This document shows positions 1-11,788 of a DNA stretch of 64,000 nt, piece after piece. The stretch covers positions 186,001-250,000 of the forward strand of contig NZ_JAAXMS010000002.1 of the NCBI RefSeq assembly GCF_012290005.1, in the 5' to 3' direction. Below the pieces are notes generated by a model. It was not told the origin of the DNA and did not search any database. It saw only the letters and a list, made by a program, of their open reading frames with translations. The stretch's first letter is position 1. The number at the start of each line of letters is the position of its first letter. The translations under genes and the position numbers were made by a program. The DNA comes from Crateriforma spongiae. GTDB lineage: Bacteria > Planctomycetota > Planctomycetia > Pirellulales > Pirellulaceae.

Positions 1-444
1 GACCCCCAGGACCATGACGAATGCGATTGTGAATCGTAAGATTTGTGGAACCATCATCGACCAGGGTCCTTGTGCGAATCTTTCGGGTGGGGAAGGCGGG
101 AAAGTGTGGTGGCGTTCGATGGCGTCGGTTTCGGCCGGCGTGCGAGATCGAACGGCGGAGGGGAGTCCATTGTCATCCCGCGCCGACGGCGTGGCTAGAC
201 CGCGGCGGTTGGCGGGATGCTGATCGTTCCCCCGCCTGATTGCTGACCTTTCCCCCGCGTTGTCGACACGCCAGTTGCGTATGCAATGGACAGACACCAA
301 GGCTGAAGGATCATCCGGCATCGGCTTTCAAACCCTGGACCATCATGCCCGGGTGTGTCAGATTGCCATTGCGACCGAACGTCCGCAGTCCAACCGGATC
401 TTCGGTGCGCGTCATGCCCCCTTCGACAATGGAATCGCCTTAAC
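1..444. other. No gene recognised
   Basis: This leading stretch has only short frames with arginine/proline-rich, unrecognisable translations. The frame of the following nuclease gene stays open upstream to about 355, but those extra residues do not look like part of the family. No tRNA, terminator or repeat was recognised. It may hold the promoter of the nuclease-queC pair. Confidence 0.5.
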
Positions 445-1413
445 GTGACATCGACCGCCCCCCGCATCGCGATCAATCAATTGGCCGACGGCCAGACGGT
501 GGCCCAGGCATTTCGTGTCGCCGACAAGCAAATCCGAGTCAACCGCCAGGGCGGCAAGTATCTGTTCCTGCGTCTGGCCGATCGAACGGGCAAGATCGTG
601 GGCATGATGTGGAACGTCGACGAGAGAGTGGCTGATTCGTTCGACCGGGCCGACTACATCCACACCGAAGGACGAACTCAAGTCCACAACGGTGCGCTGC
701 AAGTCATCGTCACACGGTTGGAACGCATGGATCCGTCGGAGGTCGACCCGGCAGATTTCGAGCAATTCGACGCCGAGCAGTCCCAGCGTTTGATGGCTAG
801 GCTGACCGAACAGTTGGGTTCGATCGAAGACCCTCAACTGTCACGATTGGCCCAGTGCTATCTGAACGACGGTGATCTGATGAACCAATTGGCATCCGCC
901 GCTGCGGCGGTCGTACACCATCACGCGTTCCCCGGCGGGTTGCTGCGTCACACGGTCGACCTGATGGAACTGGCCGACTTCGTTGGCAATCGATACGAAT
1001 CAATCGATCGCGACCTGTTGTTGATGGGTGCTTTCCTGCACGACTTGGGAAAGATGCACGAATTGTCCAGCGACGGCGAGTTGTCATACACCGATCGTGG
1101 CCAAATGGTCGGCCACATCGTGATCGGGATCCAAATGCTGGGCGACAAAATTCAACAAATCGATACACCGGAGACACCGTTCCCGGTGGACTTGCGATAT
1201 CAATTGGAACACCTGATCGTCAGCCATCACGGCGAATTCGAATACGGCAGCCCACGCTTGCCGTCGACGATGGAAGCGGTAGCGTTGCATCACATTGACA
1301 ACCTGGACGCCAAGATCAGCAGCTTTGCCAGCGTGATCGAACAAGACGTTTCGGCCGACCCACGCTGGACCAATTACAACCCGTCGATCGGACGAAAATT
1401 GTGGAAGAAGTGA
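445..1413 (+). CDS. YhaM-family HD-domain 3'-5' exoribonuclease
   Basis: The 322-residue product looks like a cytoplasmic YhaM-family nuclease, which trims 3' ends of RNA or single-stranded DNA with divalent metal. The first 100 residues look like the family's OB-fold nucleic-acid-binding part. The HD domain follows: a histidine cluster at 158-160, a conserved FPGGLLRH turn ending at H168, and the metal-binding HD pair at 199-200 in the string FLHDLGK. Length is normal for the family (about 310-330). I chose GTG 445 because family-like sequence begins there; an earlier in-frame GTG at 355 would add 30 unlike residues. The gene ends in a 4-base overlap with queC, suggesting translational coupling. 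The family call is firm; the true substrate is inferred. Confidence 0.85.
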   Translation: MTSTAPRIAINQLADGQTVAQAFRVADKQIRVNRQGGKYLFLRLADRTGKIVGMMWNVDERVADSFDRADYIHTEGRTQVHNGALQVIVTRLERMDPSEVDPADFEQFDAEQSQRLMARLTEQLGSIEDPQLSRLAQCYLNDGDLMNQLASAAAAVVHHHAFPGGLLRHTVDLMELADFVGNRYESIDRDLLLMGAFLHDLGKMHELSSDGELSYTDRGQMVGHIVIGIQMLGDKIQQIDTPETPFPVDLRYQLEHLIVSHHGEFEYGSPRLPSTMEAVALHHIDNLDAKISSFASVIEQDVSADPRWTNYNPSIGRKLWKK

Positions 1414-2102
1414 CCAAACGGAAGGCCGTTGTTTTGCTATCCGGTGGCCTGGACAGCACGACCTGTCTGGCGATCGCATCCGCCGAAGGATTCGCGGTTC
1501 ACGGAATCAGCTTTCGCTATGGACAACGCCATCAATACGAACTGGATCGGGCACGCGCGGTCGCCGAACAGTTCGGCGTTGCATCGCATCGAATCGTCGA
1601 CATCGACCTGGCCACGTTCGGCGGATCGGCGTTGACGGACCCATCGATCGATGTCCCCAAGAGCGCTTCGGTGCACGGCATCGGTGAAGGGATCCCGGTG
1701 ACCTACGTCCCGGCACGCAACACGGTGTTTTTGTCCTTGGCCCTTGCGATGGCCGAAACGATCCAAGCACGCGATATCTTTATCGGCGTCAACGCCCTGG
1801 ACTACAGCGGCTATCCGGATTGTCGCCCAGAGTTCATCGCGTCGTTTGAACAGACGGCCAACTTGGCGACCAAGATCGGTGTCCAAGACGGCGGGCCGAT
1901 TCGAATCCACGCACCACTGATCAAGTTGTCCAAAGCCGAGATCATCCGACGCGGTTTGGAACTGGGGGTCGACTACGGACAAACACTTTCGTGTTACGAC
2001 CCAAGCGACGGGGGCGTCGCCTGCGGACACTGCGATGCGTGCCTGTTACGGCAAAAAGGGTTCGAAGCCAATGGCATGCCCGACCCGGCACCGCAGGCCT
2101 AG
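1410..2102 (+). CDS. queC: 7-cyano-7-deazaguanine synthase QueC
   Basis: QueC converts 7-carboxy-7-deazaguanine to preQ0 using ATP and ammonia, a step of queuosine biosynthesis. The 230-residue product carries the PP-loop SGGLDST at residues 11-17 and the zinc-binding cysteines C195, C205, C208 and C211 near the C terminus. Length fits the family (about 220-235). GTG 1410 is preferred because it overlaps the upstream stop as GTGA; an in-frame GTG at 1401 is the alternative and would add three residues. No other queuosine gene (queD, queE, queF, tgt) lies nearby, so the pathway must be completed elsewhere. The coupling to a YhaM-like nuclease is not functionally explained. Confidence 0.95.
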   Translation: MTKRKAVVLLSGGLDSTTCLAIASAEGFAVHGISFRYGQRHQYELDRARAVAEQFGVASHRIVDIDLATFGGSALTDPSIDVPKSASVHGIGEGIPVTYVPARNTVFLSLALAMAETIQARDIFIGVNALDYSGYPDCRPEFIASFEQTANLATKIGVQDGGPIRIHAPLIKLSKAEIIRRGLELGVDYGQTLSCYDPSDGGVACGHCDACLLRQKGFEANGMPDPAPQA

Positions 2103-2133
2103 CCCCGCGGCCTAGCCGCCAGTACATCGCCAC

Positions 2134-3843
2134 CTATCGCGACCAGGGCAGCAGCCAGCCCCGTCCAGGCGGCCGATTCAACCAAGGAATTTCGGCGACC
2201 GAAACGTTGCCGAATCCCGCAACGCGGACGCCACGGTAATCGAACGGCCCGCTACGACGGATCGATTGACGCAACGTGGCTTTCATCGCGGACTTGTTTC
2301 GACGGGACAGAATCCACACACGATCACGGGAATTCATCGGTGCCCCCAGTTGTTCCAATGGGAACAGCAAATCGCGATCAATGGGACGCACTTCAATCGC
2401 TTCGCCGTCGCCGACATTCACCCGATACGGACCGTGAACCGGCAACGTCAAATAGGCGATCGGACCGGAATCCCCTGGCACGGACGCGGTCCTGCCTTCG
2501 GATAACCCTCGCTGCAAATACGCGTCGTATTCGATCAGCCCCGCATCCACATACAACGTGTCCCCCGGACTCATCTGTTCGTCCAGCCAGCCGATCGCCC
2601 CACGCCAGTCTTCCCCACGTGCCACCAAAGGACGCGGCAAACGAGCGATGCCCGACGGTGTCCGCTGCTGCCACATCATCCATCCCAAACTGGCCAACGC
2701 CACAACCAATGACATCGCAAAGCGAAACGCGGGCATCGACAGTCGCCGCCATGCCGACGCCCATCCACCGTGATGAACTGATGCCACACAGCACCCCGGC
2801 ACGGTTGCCAACATCGGCAGGACGACGATGAAATAGCGACGATGCCAAAGCGGAACCCAGCCGGCCCATGATGCCAGCCAGTACGTTGTCGTTGCCGCCA
2901 TCGCAATCAAGGCGATCCCAAACCCACACCGCCACAACGTTGTTCGAATTCCACCGAGAACCGCCGAAACGGTCAATGGAACGATCAACAGCCCCGCCCA
3001 CGGCCAGATGTGCCACCACTGGTTCCAAGATCGCGCCGTGGCAAACGTCGCCCAGTGGTCACGGTGTGCCCAAGAATTCAACAGTGTCCATTGCCAGGCA
3101 GCCAGCAAGGCGGCGACCAACAGCGTCCATCGCAATCCATCATTCAGCGATACACGCAACCAGGGCTCGTGGTTGGTTCCTAGACGACCAAACGCCCATG
3201 CCGTCAATGGCAACCAAGCGACCGCGGCAAAGTTGGCGGGCTGGCACAACACGACCAGCACCATGGCGATGGTCAATTGCCAAGCCGCCCTGCCCCGCCG
3301 GATGCCGATCGATGTCGCATCGGTTCCAGACGTGGCATCGAGCCCCGCCGCCGTATCCGGCCGGATGAGCGTGAACCAACCGTCGATGGCGAACACCGAC
3401 GCCAACAACACGACCGCATAGGGACGCAATTCCGTGGCAAAGAAAGTTGCGTTCGCTTCGACCGCCAGCACCATTCCCGACGCCACTCCGGCGACCAGAC
3501 TGCGGCAGTGCCGGGCGACGCTGAACGTCATCGCGCCCGCGGCGGCGGCAACCGACAGAACGCTGGTCAATCGCAACGCGATTTCGCTGTCACCGAACAG
3601 GTTCTTCCAGATCCAAAGCCCCCAAAAGTAAACGGGCATTTGATTTCCGAGCGCCGCACGACCGCGGACCTGATGCCAATCACCATCGATGGCCCAAGCG
3701 GTGTGAAGTTCATCGACCCAAAAGCTCTCGTAGCACGACGAAAGCCTCAAAAGGCATGCCACAATCGCAACGCCCGACGCGACCACGAACCCAATCATCG
3801 TCGTCCGTCGCGGTGACCACTGGTGTTCCAACTGAAGCATCAA
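2134..3843 (-). CDS. GT-C fold membrane glycosyltransferase (GT39/ArnT-like)
   Basis: The 569-residue product is a polytopic inner-membrane protein with about ten hydrophobic segments and a large C-terminal soluble part. Just after the first membrane helix it has the string FWVDELHTAW, with D44-E45. An acidic pair in the first periplasmic loop is the hallmark of GT-C glycosyltransferases that use lipid-linked sugars, such as protein mannosyltransferases and ArnT. The likely role is transfer of a sugar from a polyprenyl donor to a surface glycan, lipid or protein; acceptor and donor cannot be read from the sequence. It faces queC tail to tail with a 31-base gap, and the aldolase gene lies just upstream on the same strand. 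Family-level confidence is good, specificity unknown. Confidence 0.75.
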   Translation of the reverse strand: MMLQLEHQWSPRRTTMIGFVVASGVAIVACLLRLSSCYESFWVDELHTAWAIDGDWHQVRGRAALGNQMPVYFWGLWIWKNLFGDSEIALRLTSVLSVAAAAGAMTFSVARHCRSLVAGVASGMVLAVEANATFFATELRPYAVVLLASVFAIDGWFTLIRPDTAAGLDATSGTDATSIGIRRGRAAWQLTIAMVLVVLCQPANFAAVAWLPLTAWAFGRLGTNHEPWLRVSLNDGLRWTLLVAALLAAWQWTLLNSWAHRDHWATFATARSWNQWWHIWPWAGLLIVPLTVSAVLGGIRTTLWRCGFGIALIAMAATTTYWLASWAGWVPLWHRRYFIVVLPMLATVPGCCVASVHHGGWASAWRRLSMPAFRFAMSLVVALASLGWMMWQQRTPSGIARLPRPLVARGEDWRGAIGWLDEQMSPGDTLYVDAGLIEYDAYLQRGLSEGRTASVPGDSGPIAYLTLPVHGPYRVNVGDGEAIEVRPIDRDLLFPLEQLGAPMNSRDRVWILSRRNKSAMKATLRQSIRRSGPFDYRGVRVAGFGNVSVAEIPWLNRPPGRGWLLPWSR

Positions 3844-3889
3844 AGCAGATTAGCCGTCCGGATTTGCCGTGCCGAAATGATCGCACAGG

Positions 3890-4954
3890 TTAGCCGTCTT
3901 GGGACGCATCCGCTGTATCGGCGACCGGATCATCGGCAACTTCCACCAAGATCTTGCAAGCTCGATCGATCTGTTCAGGCGAAACATCAAGATGGGTGAC
4001 CAGTCGGATCGCCTGTTTACCGAACGTGAAAGCGCGGATTCCGGCTTGCTCCAGTTTTTCACAAAACTGCTGGGCTGTTCCCCAATCCGGGTGTACATCC
4101 AAAACGACCAAGTTGGTTTCCACTCGGTCGCCGCGGGCACGGATCATGGGTGAACGACACGCGGCCACGGCCAACTTGCGTGCCGCTTCGTGATCGTTGA
4201 TCAAGCGGTCGCGATGGTGCTGTAGCGCGTACAAGGCCCCCGCCGCGACGATACCGACCTGACGCATCGCACCGCCGAACAACTTTCGGGCCCGTCGGGC
4301 TTGATCCATCAAGTCTTTCGGCCCCACCAACGCCGACCCCACCGGGGCGCCCAGTCCCTTGCTGTAACAAACGCTTACAGTGTCAAACGGTGCGGCCAAA
4401 TCGCCAAGCGAAATCCCTTTGGCGACCGAAGCGTTCCACAGCCTGGCGCCGTCCAAATGCCGCCGCAGTCCGTTCTCCGCCGCCCAGTCGCACAGGGCGA
4501 TCGTTTCGTCGTGCGGCAAGACCCGGCCGCCCCATCGGTTGTGCGTATTTTCCAAACACAACAATGCCGTCCGAACCATATAGTCGGTTTCCGGACGAAT
4601 CTGATCCTGAACGTCGGCCACCCGCAGCACCCCGTTTTCACCCGCAATCGGATGCGCGACGAGTCCAGACAACTGGGCAAACGCCCCTTGTTCGTACTGA
4701 TAGATGTGGGCCTCCGTTTCGCAAAGAAACTCGGTACCACGTTCACAGTGGATTCGGATCCCGATTTGGTTGGACATCGATCCGCTGGGCATAAAGACGG
4801 CGTCCTCTTTTCCCAACAGTTCGGCTGTGAACCTTTCCAGATGTTCAACGGTCGGATCGGTATCGATCACGGCGTCACCGACTTCCGCGGTCGCCATGGC
4901 TTGCCGCATCGCGGCGGTGGGTTTGGTCAGCGTGTCACTTCGCAGGTCGATCAT
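3890..4954 (-). CDS. ltaE: Low-specificity L-threonine aldolase
   Basis: This PLP enzyme of fold type I cleaves L-threonine or L-allo-threonine to glycine and acetaldehyde. The 354-residue protein begins MIDLRSDTLTKPT, the usual family start, so ATG 4954 is used rather than the longer frame to 5053. Visible active-site elements are SGSMSNQ (57-63), ENTHN (135-139), the HLDGARLWN block (166-174, with the aspartate that binds the PLP ring nitrogen) and the Schiff-base lysine K199 in YSKG. Length is normal. It is divergent from hisD with about 190 bases between starts. The membrane glycosyltransferase downstream on the same strand may share its transcript but has no obvious metabolic link. Confidence 0.92.
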   Translation of the reverse strand: MIDLRSDTLTKPTAAMRQAMATAEVGDAVIDTDPTVEHLERFTAELLGKEDAVFMPSGSMSNQIGIRIHCERGTEFLCETEAHIYQYEQGAFAQLSGLVAHPIAGENGVLRVADVQDQIRPETDYMVRTALLCLENTHNRWGGRVLPHDETIALCDWAAENGLRRHLDGARLWNASVAKGISLGDLAAPFDTVSVCYSKGLGAPVGSALVGPKDLMDQARRARKLFGGAMRQVGIVAAGALYALQHHRDRLINDHEAARKLAVAACRSPMIRARGDRVETNLVVLDVHPDWGTAQQFCEKLEQAGIRAFTFGKQAIRLVTHLDVSPEQIDRACKILVEVADDPVADTADASQDG

Positions 4955-5144
4955 GGAGCGTCCGAAAGATAGTTTGACGTAGAAACCAGCCGCCTCTTGG
5001 GTGCATCGTAACAGTCCGTTGCGATTGCTAGGATGGCGGGTCGAGTCGACCAAGCCGTTCGTCGCCCCCTCAGATTCATGCCCGGCGAATTCGTTACCTG
5101 AACCAACGTCCCGTTTTGACCTGCACCCGAATCCCGTCGTTCCA

Positions 5145-6506
5145 ATGACTCCAAGCCCCGCTCTTTCCCTGAAACGCGTCGATGCCCGTCGTGAATCACC
5201 ACCCTTTTTGGATGAACTGCGCGACCGCTTGAGCCCCCAAGGCGACGTCGTCAGCCCCCGCGGAAAAGCACTGACCGAAAAAGTTTTTGGGCGGCCTTTG
5301 ACACCGGTGGAAGTGGTTCAAACCATTTGCGCCGATGTTCAAAGTCAGGGCATCGATGCATTGCTGCGATACACCCAAGCACTGGATGCCGCCGAACTGA
5401 CCGCCGACACCGTCCGCGTCCCCGATGCCGATTTGAAACAGGCTCACCAGAACGCCGATCCCGCACTGATCGAATCCGTCCGACGTATCCGCGACAACGT
5501 TGCTGAGTTTCAACAAGCGATTTTGCATCGCGATGTCACGATCACTCCTAGGCCCGGCGTGACGTTGACCCAGCGTTATCTGCCCCTGCGCCGCGTCGGG
5601 GTTTGCGTTCCCGGCGGCGCCGCCGCCTATCCGTCGACGGTGCTGATGACCGTCGTGCCCGCGCAAGTCGCTGGTGTCAAAGAAATCGCCGTCGTCGCGC
5701 CACCGACCCCCTTCGGCGCCTACAACACGGACATGTTGGCGACCTGTCATGAACTGGGCGTCACCGAGGTCTATCGCGTCGGCGGTGCACAAGCGGTCGC
5801 GGCACTGGCATACGGTTGCCAGTCCATCGATGCGGTCGACAAAATCGTGGGCCCGGGGAACCTGTTCGTGGCCCTGGCAAAGAAGCATGTCTACGGAACC
5901 GTCGACATCGATTCGTTTGCCGGTCCCAGCGAAGTCATCGTGATCGCCGATGAAACCGCACGCCCCGACTATGTGGCTGCCGACTTGATCGCGCAAGCCG
6001 AACACAGCCCCGGCAGCGCGTTATTGATCACGTGGGACGAATCGTTGCCGGACCGCGTGGAAACCGAGCTTCAATCGCAACTGGGGGTTCTGGACCGCAG
6101 TGATCTGACCATCGATTCGTTGAACCAGTTTGGTGCCATCATTTTGGTTCGGGACGCCGATCAAGCCTGTGAAATGACCGACCGGTTTGCCCCCGAACAC
6201 CTGCACATCGAAACCGCTGATCCCCGATCTCAAATTGCCAAAATCCGCAACAGCGGTGCGGCTTTTCTGGGGCACCACACACCGGTCGCGTTGGGCGATT
6301 ACGCGGCGGGCCCGTCTCACGTGCTGCCGACCGGGGGAACCTGCACTTGGGCGGCCGGCCTGTGCAGCAACAGTTTTCTTCGCAGCGGCAGCCTGACCGA
6401 GTTCGACGAAACTGCGTTACAAAACATTGCACCCGATGTTGTTCGGCTGGCGGAAAAGGAAGGGCTGACCGGTCATGCACGCAGCGTCAGCATTCGCACG
6501 TCGTGA
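5145..6506 (+). CDS. hisD: Histidinol dehydrogenase HisD
   Basis: HisD carries out the last two steps of histidine synthesis, oxidising L-histidinol to L-histidine with two NAD+. The 453-residue protein has the family signature (GPGNLFVALAKKHVYG followed by the DSFAGPSEV turn) in the middle, zinc-site residues in the AQAEH segment, and the C-terminal HTPVALGDYAAGPSHVLPT stretch. An upstream frame is open to 5001, but the extra residues look untranslated and ATG 5145 fits the usual length (about 430-455). It heads a hisD-hisC-hisB cluster: hisC starts within about 60 bases of its stop and hisB about 140 bases after hisC. The remaining his genes are not in the window. Confidence 0.96.
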   Translation: MTPSPALSLKRVDARRESPPFLDELRDRLSPQGDVVSPRGKALTEKVFGRPLTPVEVVQTICADVQSQGIDALLRYTQALDAAELTADTVRVPDADLKQAHQNADPALIESVRRIRDNVAEFQQAILHRDVTITPRPGVTLTQRYLPLRRVGVCVPGGAAAYPSTVLMTVVPAQVAGVKEIAVVAPPTPFGAYNTDMLATCHELGVTEVYRVGGAQAVAALAYGCQSIDAVDKIVGPGNLFVALAKKHVYGTVDIDSFAGPSEVIVIADETARPDYVAADLIAQAEHSPGSALLITWDESLPDRVETELQSQLGVLDRSDLTIDSLNQFGAIILVRDADQACEMTDRFAPEHLHIETADPRSQIAKIRNSGAAFLGHHTPVALGDYAAGPSHVLPTGGTCTWAAGLCSNSFLRSGSLTEFDETALQNIAPDVVRLAEKEGLTGHARSVSIRTS

Positions 6507-6566
6507 ATGCATTGCCTGCCTGATGTCGACGTCCAACAACGCACCCATCCTTCGATCCCGTTGAAC

Positions 6567-7637
6567 ATGCTGCCCTACCGCCCTGCCCTTTCCCGAATGC
6601 TGCCGTATGTGCCCGGCGAACAACCGCCGCCGGGGAAATACATCAAGCTGAATACGAACGAAAACCCCTACCCACCGCCCCCCGCGGTGATCGAAGCGAT
6701 TCAAAAAGCCGCCACCGGTCCACTGAATCGCTATCCCGATCCGATGGCGACGGCGTTCCGGCGTGCCGCCGCGGACGCATTGGGCTTGCCAGGACCGGAA
6801 TGGGTCCTGGCCGGAAACGGCAGCGATGAAATCTTGACCATGCTGGTGCGGGGGTTTGTCGGGGAGGGACAGAAACTGCGTCTGCCCTACCCCAGCTATA
6901 TCCTGTATCGCACCCTGGCCGATATCCAAGGCGCGACTTGGCAACAAACCTCGTTCGTCGATGACTGGCAGTTGCCCGCGGCATTTGGCCAGGCTGATGA
7001 TGACCTGCGGTTGGTGCTGATTCCCAATCCGAACAGCCCTAGCGGGACGCTGGTCGACAAGGATGACTTGGAATCGATCGCACAAGGGTTGTCATGCCCG
7101 CTGATCATCGACGAAGCGTATGTGGACTTTGCCAGCGATGATCCGAAACAGTTCGGCAAAGGCTGTATCGAACTGGTGCAGAAACATGAAAACGTGATGA
7201 TCACGCGGACGCTAAGCAAGTCTTATGGCCTGGCCGGCATTCGCTTCGGCTTTCTGATCGCCCAGCCCAGCGTGGTGGCTGAACTGACCAAGATCAAAGA
7301 CAGCTACAACTGCGACGCTTTGGCGATCGCCGCAGCCACCGCGGCGATGTCGTCCCAAGATTGGCTGCGTGATGTGGTGACCAAAATGAACCAGACCCGA
7401 GGCCGGATGCACCGGGAACTGGCCGAAATGGGCTTCGAGGTGACCCCATCGCACGCGAATTTCGTCTGGTGCCGACACCCCAGCGGTGGTCACCAAGGGA
7501 TCTATGAAACCCTGAAGAAGGCGCAAGTGTTGATCCGTTACATGGATTTTCCCGATTGGGGCGACGGCCTGCGAATTTCCGTCGGCACCGACGAGCAGAT
7601 CGACGCTTGTTTGGCGCTGATCCGACGATCAATCTAG
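6567..7637 (+). CDS. hisC: Histidinol-phosphate aminotransferase HisC
   Basis: HisC is a PLP-dependent class I/II aminotransferase that makes histidinol phosphate from imidazole-acetol phosphate and glutamate. The 356-residue protein has the N-terminal KLNTNENPYPPPP motif, the NPNSPSGT turn, the DEAYVDFA segment, and the PLP lysine K218 in TLSKSYGLAGIRFG. ATG 6567 (MLPYRPALSRMLPYVPG) matches the usual start. An ATG at 6507, abutting the hisD stop, would add 20 residues of unrecognised sequence and cannot be excluded. It lies between hisD and hisB, in pathway-consistent order. Confidence 0.95.
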   Translation: MLPYRPALSRMLPYVPGEQPPPGKYIKLNTNENPYPPPPAVIEAIQKAATGPLNRYPDPMATAFRRAAADALGLPGPEWVLAGNGSDEILTMLVRGFVGEGQKLRLPYPSYILYRTLADIQGATWQQTSFVDDWQLPAAFGQADDDLRLVLIPNPNSPSGTLVDKDDLESIAQGLSCPLIIDEAYVDFASDDPKQFGKGCIELVQKHENVMITRTLSKSYGLAGIRFGFLIAQPSVVAELTKIKDSYNCDALAIAAATAAMSSQDWLRDVVTKMNQTRGRMHRELAEMGFEVTPSHANFVWCRHPSGGHQGIYETLKKAQVLIRYMDFPDWGDGLRISVGTDEQIDACLALIRRSI

Positions 7638-7774
7638 TAGACCTGATCAGTCGATCCATCGATTGGATCGGGGCGAATCGCCCCCAGCACGAACCCGCTG
7701 GGATGCACGATTCAAACCTTAGTCCTGGCACGGATCCATTCCCAAGTCCCCTGCCCTTCACTGTTGATAACGCC

Positions 7775-8362
7775 ATGGCACGCACCGCAACGATCCGCCG
7801 CACGACCGGTGAAACCGACATCGATTTGTCGATCGATTTGGACGGCAGCGGTGCCGGTACACGTGAATCCGGAATCGGTTTTTTGGACCACATGCTGGAC
7901 TTGTTGGCCAAGCATTCGTTGATCGACCTAACGGTCCGTGCCAAAGGGGACCTGCATGTCGACGATCACCACACCAGCGAAGACATCGGAATCGCACTGG
8001 GCCAAGCGGTCGACCAAGCGTTGGCCGACCGGGCGGGAATCCGCCGCTACGGACACTTCACCCTGCCCATGGACGAGTGTTTGGTCACCGCGGCGGTGGA
8101 CCTGGGCGGGCGTTACGCGTTTGAATACCACGCGCCGATTGCGGCGGCGAAGATCGGAACCTTCGACAGCGAATTGGTCGAGCATTTTTGGCAATCGTTT
8201 GCCGCCAATGCTCGATGCAATCTACACGTGGTACTGCATCACGGCCGCAATGCCCACCACATTTCCGAGTGTGTCTTCAAGACGACCGCGCGGGCGATTC
8301 GGATGGCGGCCGAAAGTGATCCTCGCAGCGACGCCATCCCCAGCACCAAGGGCGTGCTGTAA
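7775..8362 (+). CDS. hisB: Imidazoleglycerol-phosphate dehydratase HisB
   Basis: HisB dehydrates imidazole glycerol phosphate to imidazole acetol phosphate, the substrate of HisC. The 195-residue protein is the monofunctional form without the histidinol-phosphatase half seen in enterobacteria. It shows the two Mn-binding blocks: FLDHM (H39) with DDHHTSED (H65, H66, E69), and the later HHGRNAHHISE repeat of the pattern. ATG 7775 gives the normal family length; a longer frame to 7556 would only duplicate the end of hisC. It closes the hisD-hisC-hisB cluster and faces the DUF1844 gene. Confidence 0.96.
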   Translation: MARTATIRRTTGETDIDLSIDLDGSGAGTRESGIGFLDHMLDLLAKHSLIDLTVRAKGDLHVDDHHTSEDIGIALGQAVDQALADRAGIRRYGHFTLPMDECLVTAAVDLGGRYAFEYHAPIAAAKIGTFDSELVEHFWQSFAANARCNLHVVLHHGRNAHHISECVFKTTARAIRMAAESDPRSDAIPSTKGVL

Positions 8363-8456
8363 CGTCCGCTTGGGGTGCAGCGACATGAGACGTTCGCGTC
8401 CGTTGCATCAGCGGCGTTGCACGCGTTCGCAGCAGACGAACCCCGCATGCGAGACG

Positions 8457-8861
8457 CTATGACTTCACCCCGACGAAGGTCATCCGCAAAGCGTGCAACG
8501 CCTCGGACAACACTTGCTTTTCGTCGTCCTCCAGATTGCCTTCGGTTTTGCTTTGCAGCATTTCCAGGGTATCGATTGTGTGCTTGGCCAACGGCTTGTT
8601 CGTTTCCATCTTGCCGTCAGGGCCCGGCATTTGTCCCAACAGAGTCATCGCCTGGGTGAACAGCATCGAAACCAGCACGGTGAAGGATGCTTCGGGCGGC
8701 CCACCGCCGGCAGGTCCTGCGGATGCGTCCGTCGGTGCATCGGAGGCAGCCGCGGGTTGCTGCTCATCTGACTTGGACGCCTCTTGCTCTTTTTCTTTTT
8801 GGACCTGTTCTTTCCAGTCGCTGTCGATCACCAGTTTGGGTTCTTTTTCTTCTTCGCTCAT
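8457..8861 (-). CDS. DUF1844 family protein
   Basis: The 134-residue protein is acidic and hydrophilic at the N terminus (residues 1-55, rich in E, K, Q, A, S) and ends in a helical domain starting about residue 58 (ASFTVLVSMLFTQAMTLLG). This matches the DUF1844 pattern common in planctomycetes and other phyla. No catalytic residues are visible and no function is established to my knowledge. It lies 88 bases downstream of pyrG on the same strand and may be co-transcribed with it. Family confidence is good; function is left open. Confidence 0.75.
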   Translation of the reverse strand: MSEEEKEPKLVIDSDWKEQVQKEKEQEASKSDEQQPAAASDAPTDASAGPAGGGPPEASFTVLVSMLFTQAMTLLGQMPGPDGKMETNKPLAKHTIDTLEMLQSKTEGNLEDDEKQVLSEALHALRMTFVGVKS

Positions 8862-8949
8862 GATCTTTGCTTAAGAGAAAGAGTATGGATCAGGGATTCA
8901 AGTTCCGACCGACCGGAATCACCGCGATGCACCGGCTCGGCTGACAAGA

Positions 8950-10602
<1,653 letters not shown>

Positions 10603-10751
10603 TCAATGTAACGGTTGTCGGCGGGCGTCCTAGGCCCTTTCGGGGCGTCATCGACGCTGTGGCGTCGGCGGGTCGCCAGCGGCGGGCCTAACGTTGTGAT
10701 TCGCCCCCCGGTTCCCGCCAGCGGCCTGGTCCGAAACGATCGAAGCGCAGT

Positions 10752-11534
10752 CTATTTTGCCGTTTCGACGCGGTCGGCAAACTGGCGAAAATCTTCTTCG
10801 GTATCGATCCCGGGTGTCGCCGCATCGACCAGACCGATGGCGATCCGCCGACCGGCCTGGATGGCCCGCAATTGCTCCAAACGCTCGATTGATTCCAACA
10901 CGCCGCAAGCCTGACCCGCGAACCATGCCAGAAATTCGCGGCGGTACGCGTAGAGCCCCAAATGCTGGTATCCAAGCACTGGCGAATCCGGCCCGTCACC
11001 GTGACCGGTCCCGAATTTGCCGTCACGGTCAAACGGGATCGGAGCCCGACTGAAATAGATCGCCCGCATGGCGTCGTCAAAGACGGCTTTGACACAAGCG
11101 GGGTCCTGCATCCGCTGATGGTCGCGGATGGGCGTGACCACGGTCGCCATTTCGGCATTGGCGTCATCGCAAAGCGCCGTCGCCACCCGATCGATGGCGT
11201 CTGGATCGATTTCAGGTTCATCCCCTTGGACGTTGACAAAGATGTCGGTTTGCGGCTGTTGCGTGGCGACTTCCGCCACGCGGTCGGTCCCGCTGGCACA
11301 ATCGACGCTGGTTCGGACGGCGTGACCGCCAAACGACAGGACTTCGTCGTACAGCCGATCGTCATCGACCGCCACGATCACCGGTGACGATGAATCGCTG
11401 TGGATCGCCGTTTGCGACCGCATCGCCGCGTCATAGGTGTGCTGCAGAACCGATTTACCGCCGGCACGCAGCAAAAGCTTTTCCGGCAACCGCGACGATG
11501 CCAGCCGAGCGGGAATGACGATTTGAATCTTCAT
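10752..11534 (-). CDS. kdsB: 3-deoxy-manno-octulosonate cytidylyltransferase KdsB
   Basis: KdsB activates Kdo as CMP-Kdo with CTP, for the inner core of lipopolysaccharide. The 260-residue protein starts MKIQIVIPARLASSRLPEKLL, the nucleotide-binding start of the family, and later has the NVQGDEPEI motif with metal-binding acidic residues and the HLGLYAYRREFL segment. ATG 11534 is used; a longer frame to 11672 adds 46 unrelated residues. It precedes pyrG on the same strand. Its presence supports a Gram-negative style, Kdo-containing outer membrane. It is divergent from the B12-riboswitch locus, leaving about 250 bases between its start and the aptamer for its promoter. Confidence 0.94.
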   Translation of the reverse strand: MKIQIVIPARLASSRLPEKLLLRAGGKSVLQHTYDAAMRSQTAIHSDSSSPVIVAVDDDRLYDEVLSFGGHAVRTSVDCASGTDRVAEVATQQPQTDIFVNVQGDEPEIDPDAIDRVATALCDDANAEMATVVTPIRDHQRMQDPACVKAVFDDAMRAIYFSRAPIPFDRDGKFGTGHGDGPDSPVLGYQHLGLYAYRREFLAWFAGQACGVLESIERLEQLRAIQAGRRIAIGLVDAATPGIDTEEDFRQFADRVETAK

Positions 11535-11788
11535 GGTCAAGTTTTCGTGAACAGGTCTTCGTGACGAGGCGATCATCCGGATCAAGGATCGCAGTCGAAG
11601 TGATTCCAAGAACACCCAAAGCAAGGTTCGGCGGATGCCCGGGGACACGGCGGCAGGCCCGACAGTGGACATCCCGACACGTGAGTGGACAAGTCGTCGC
11701 GGTCGTTGAATTTCGCATGATCGTCATGGCTTTCGACTTGACAGTCGGTATGACGGGGTGGATAGTCCGAGCAACGATTCACGGTGAC

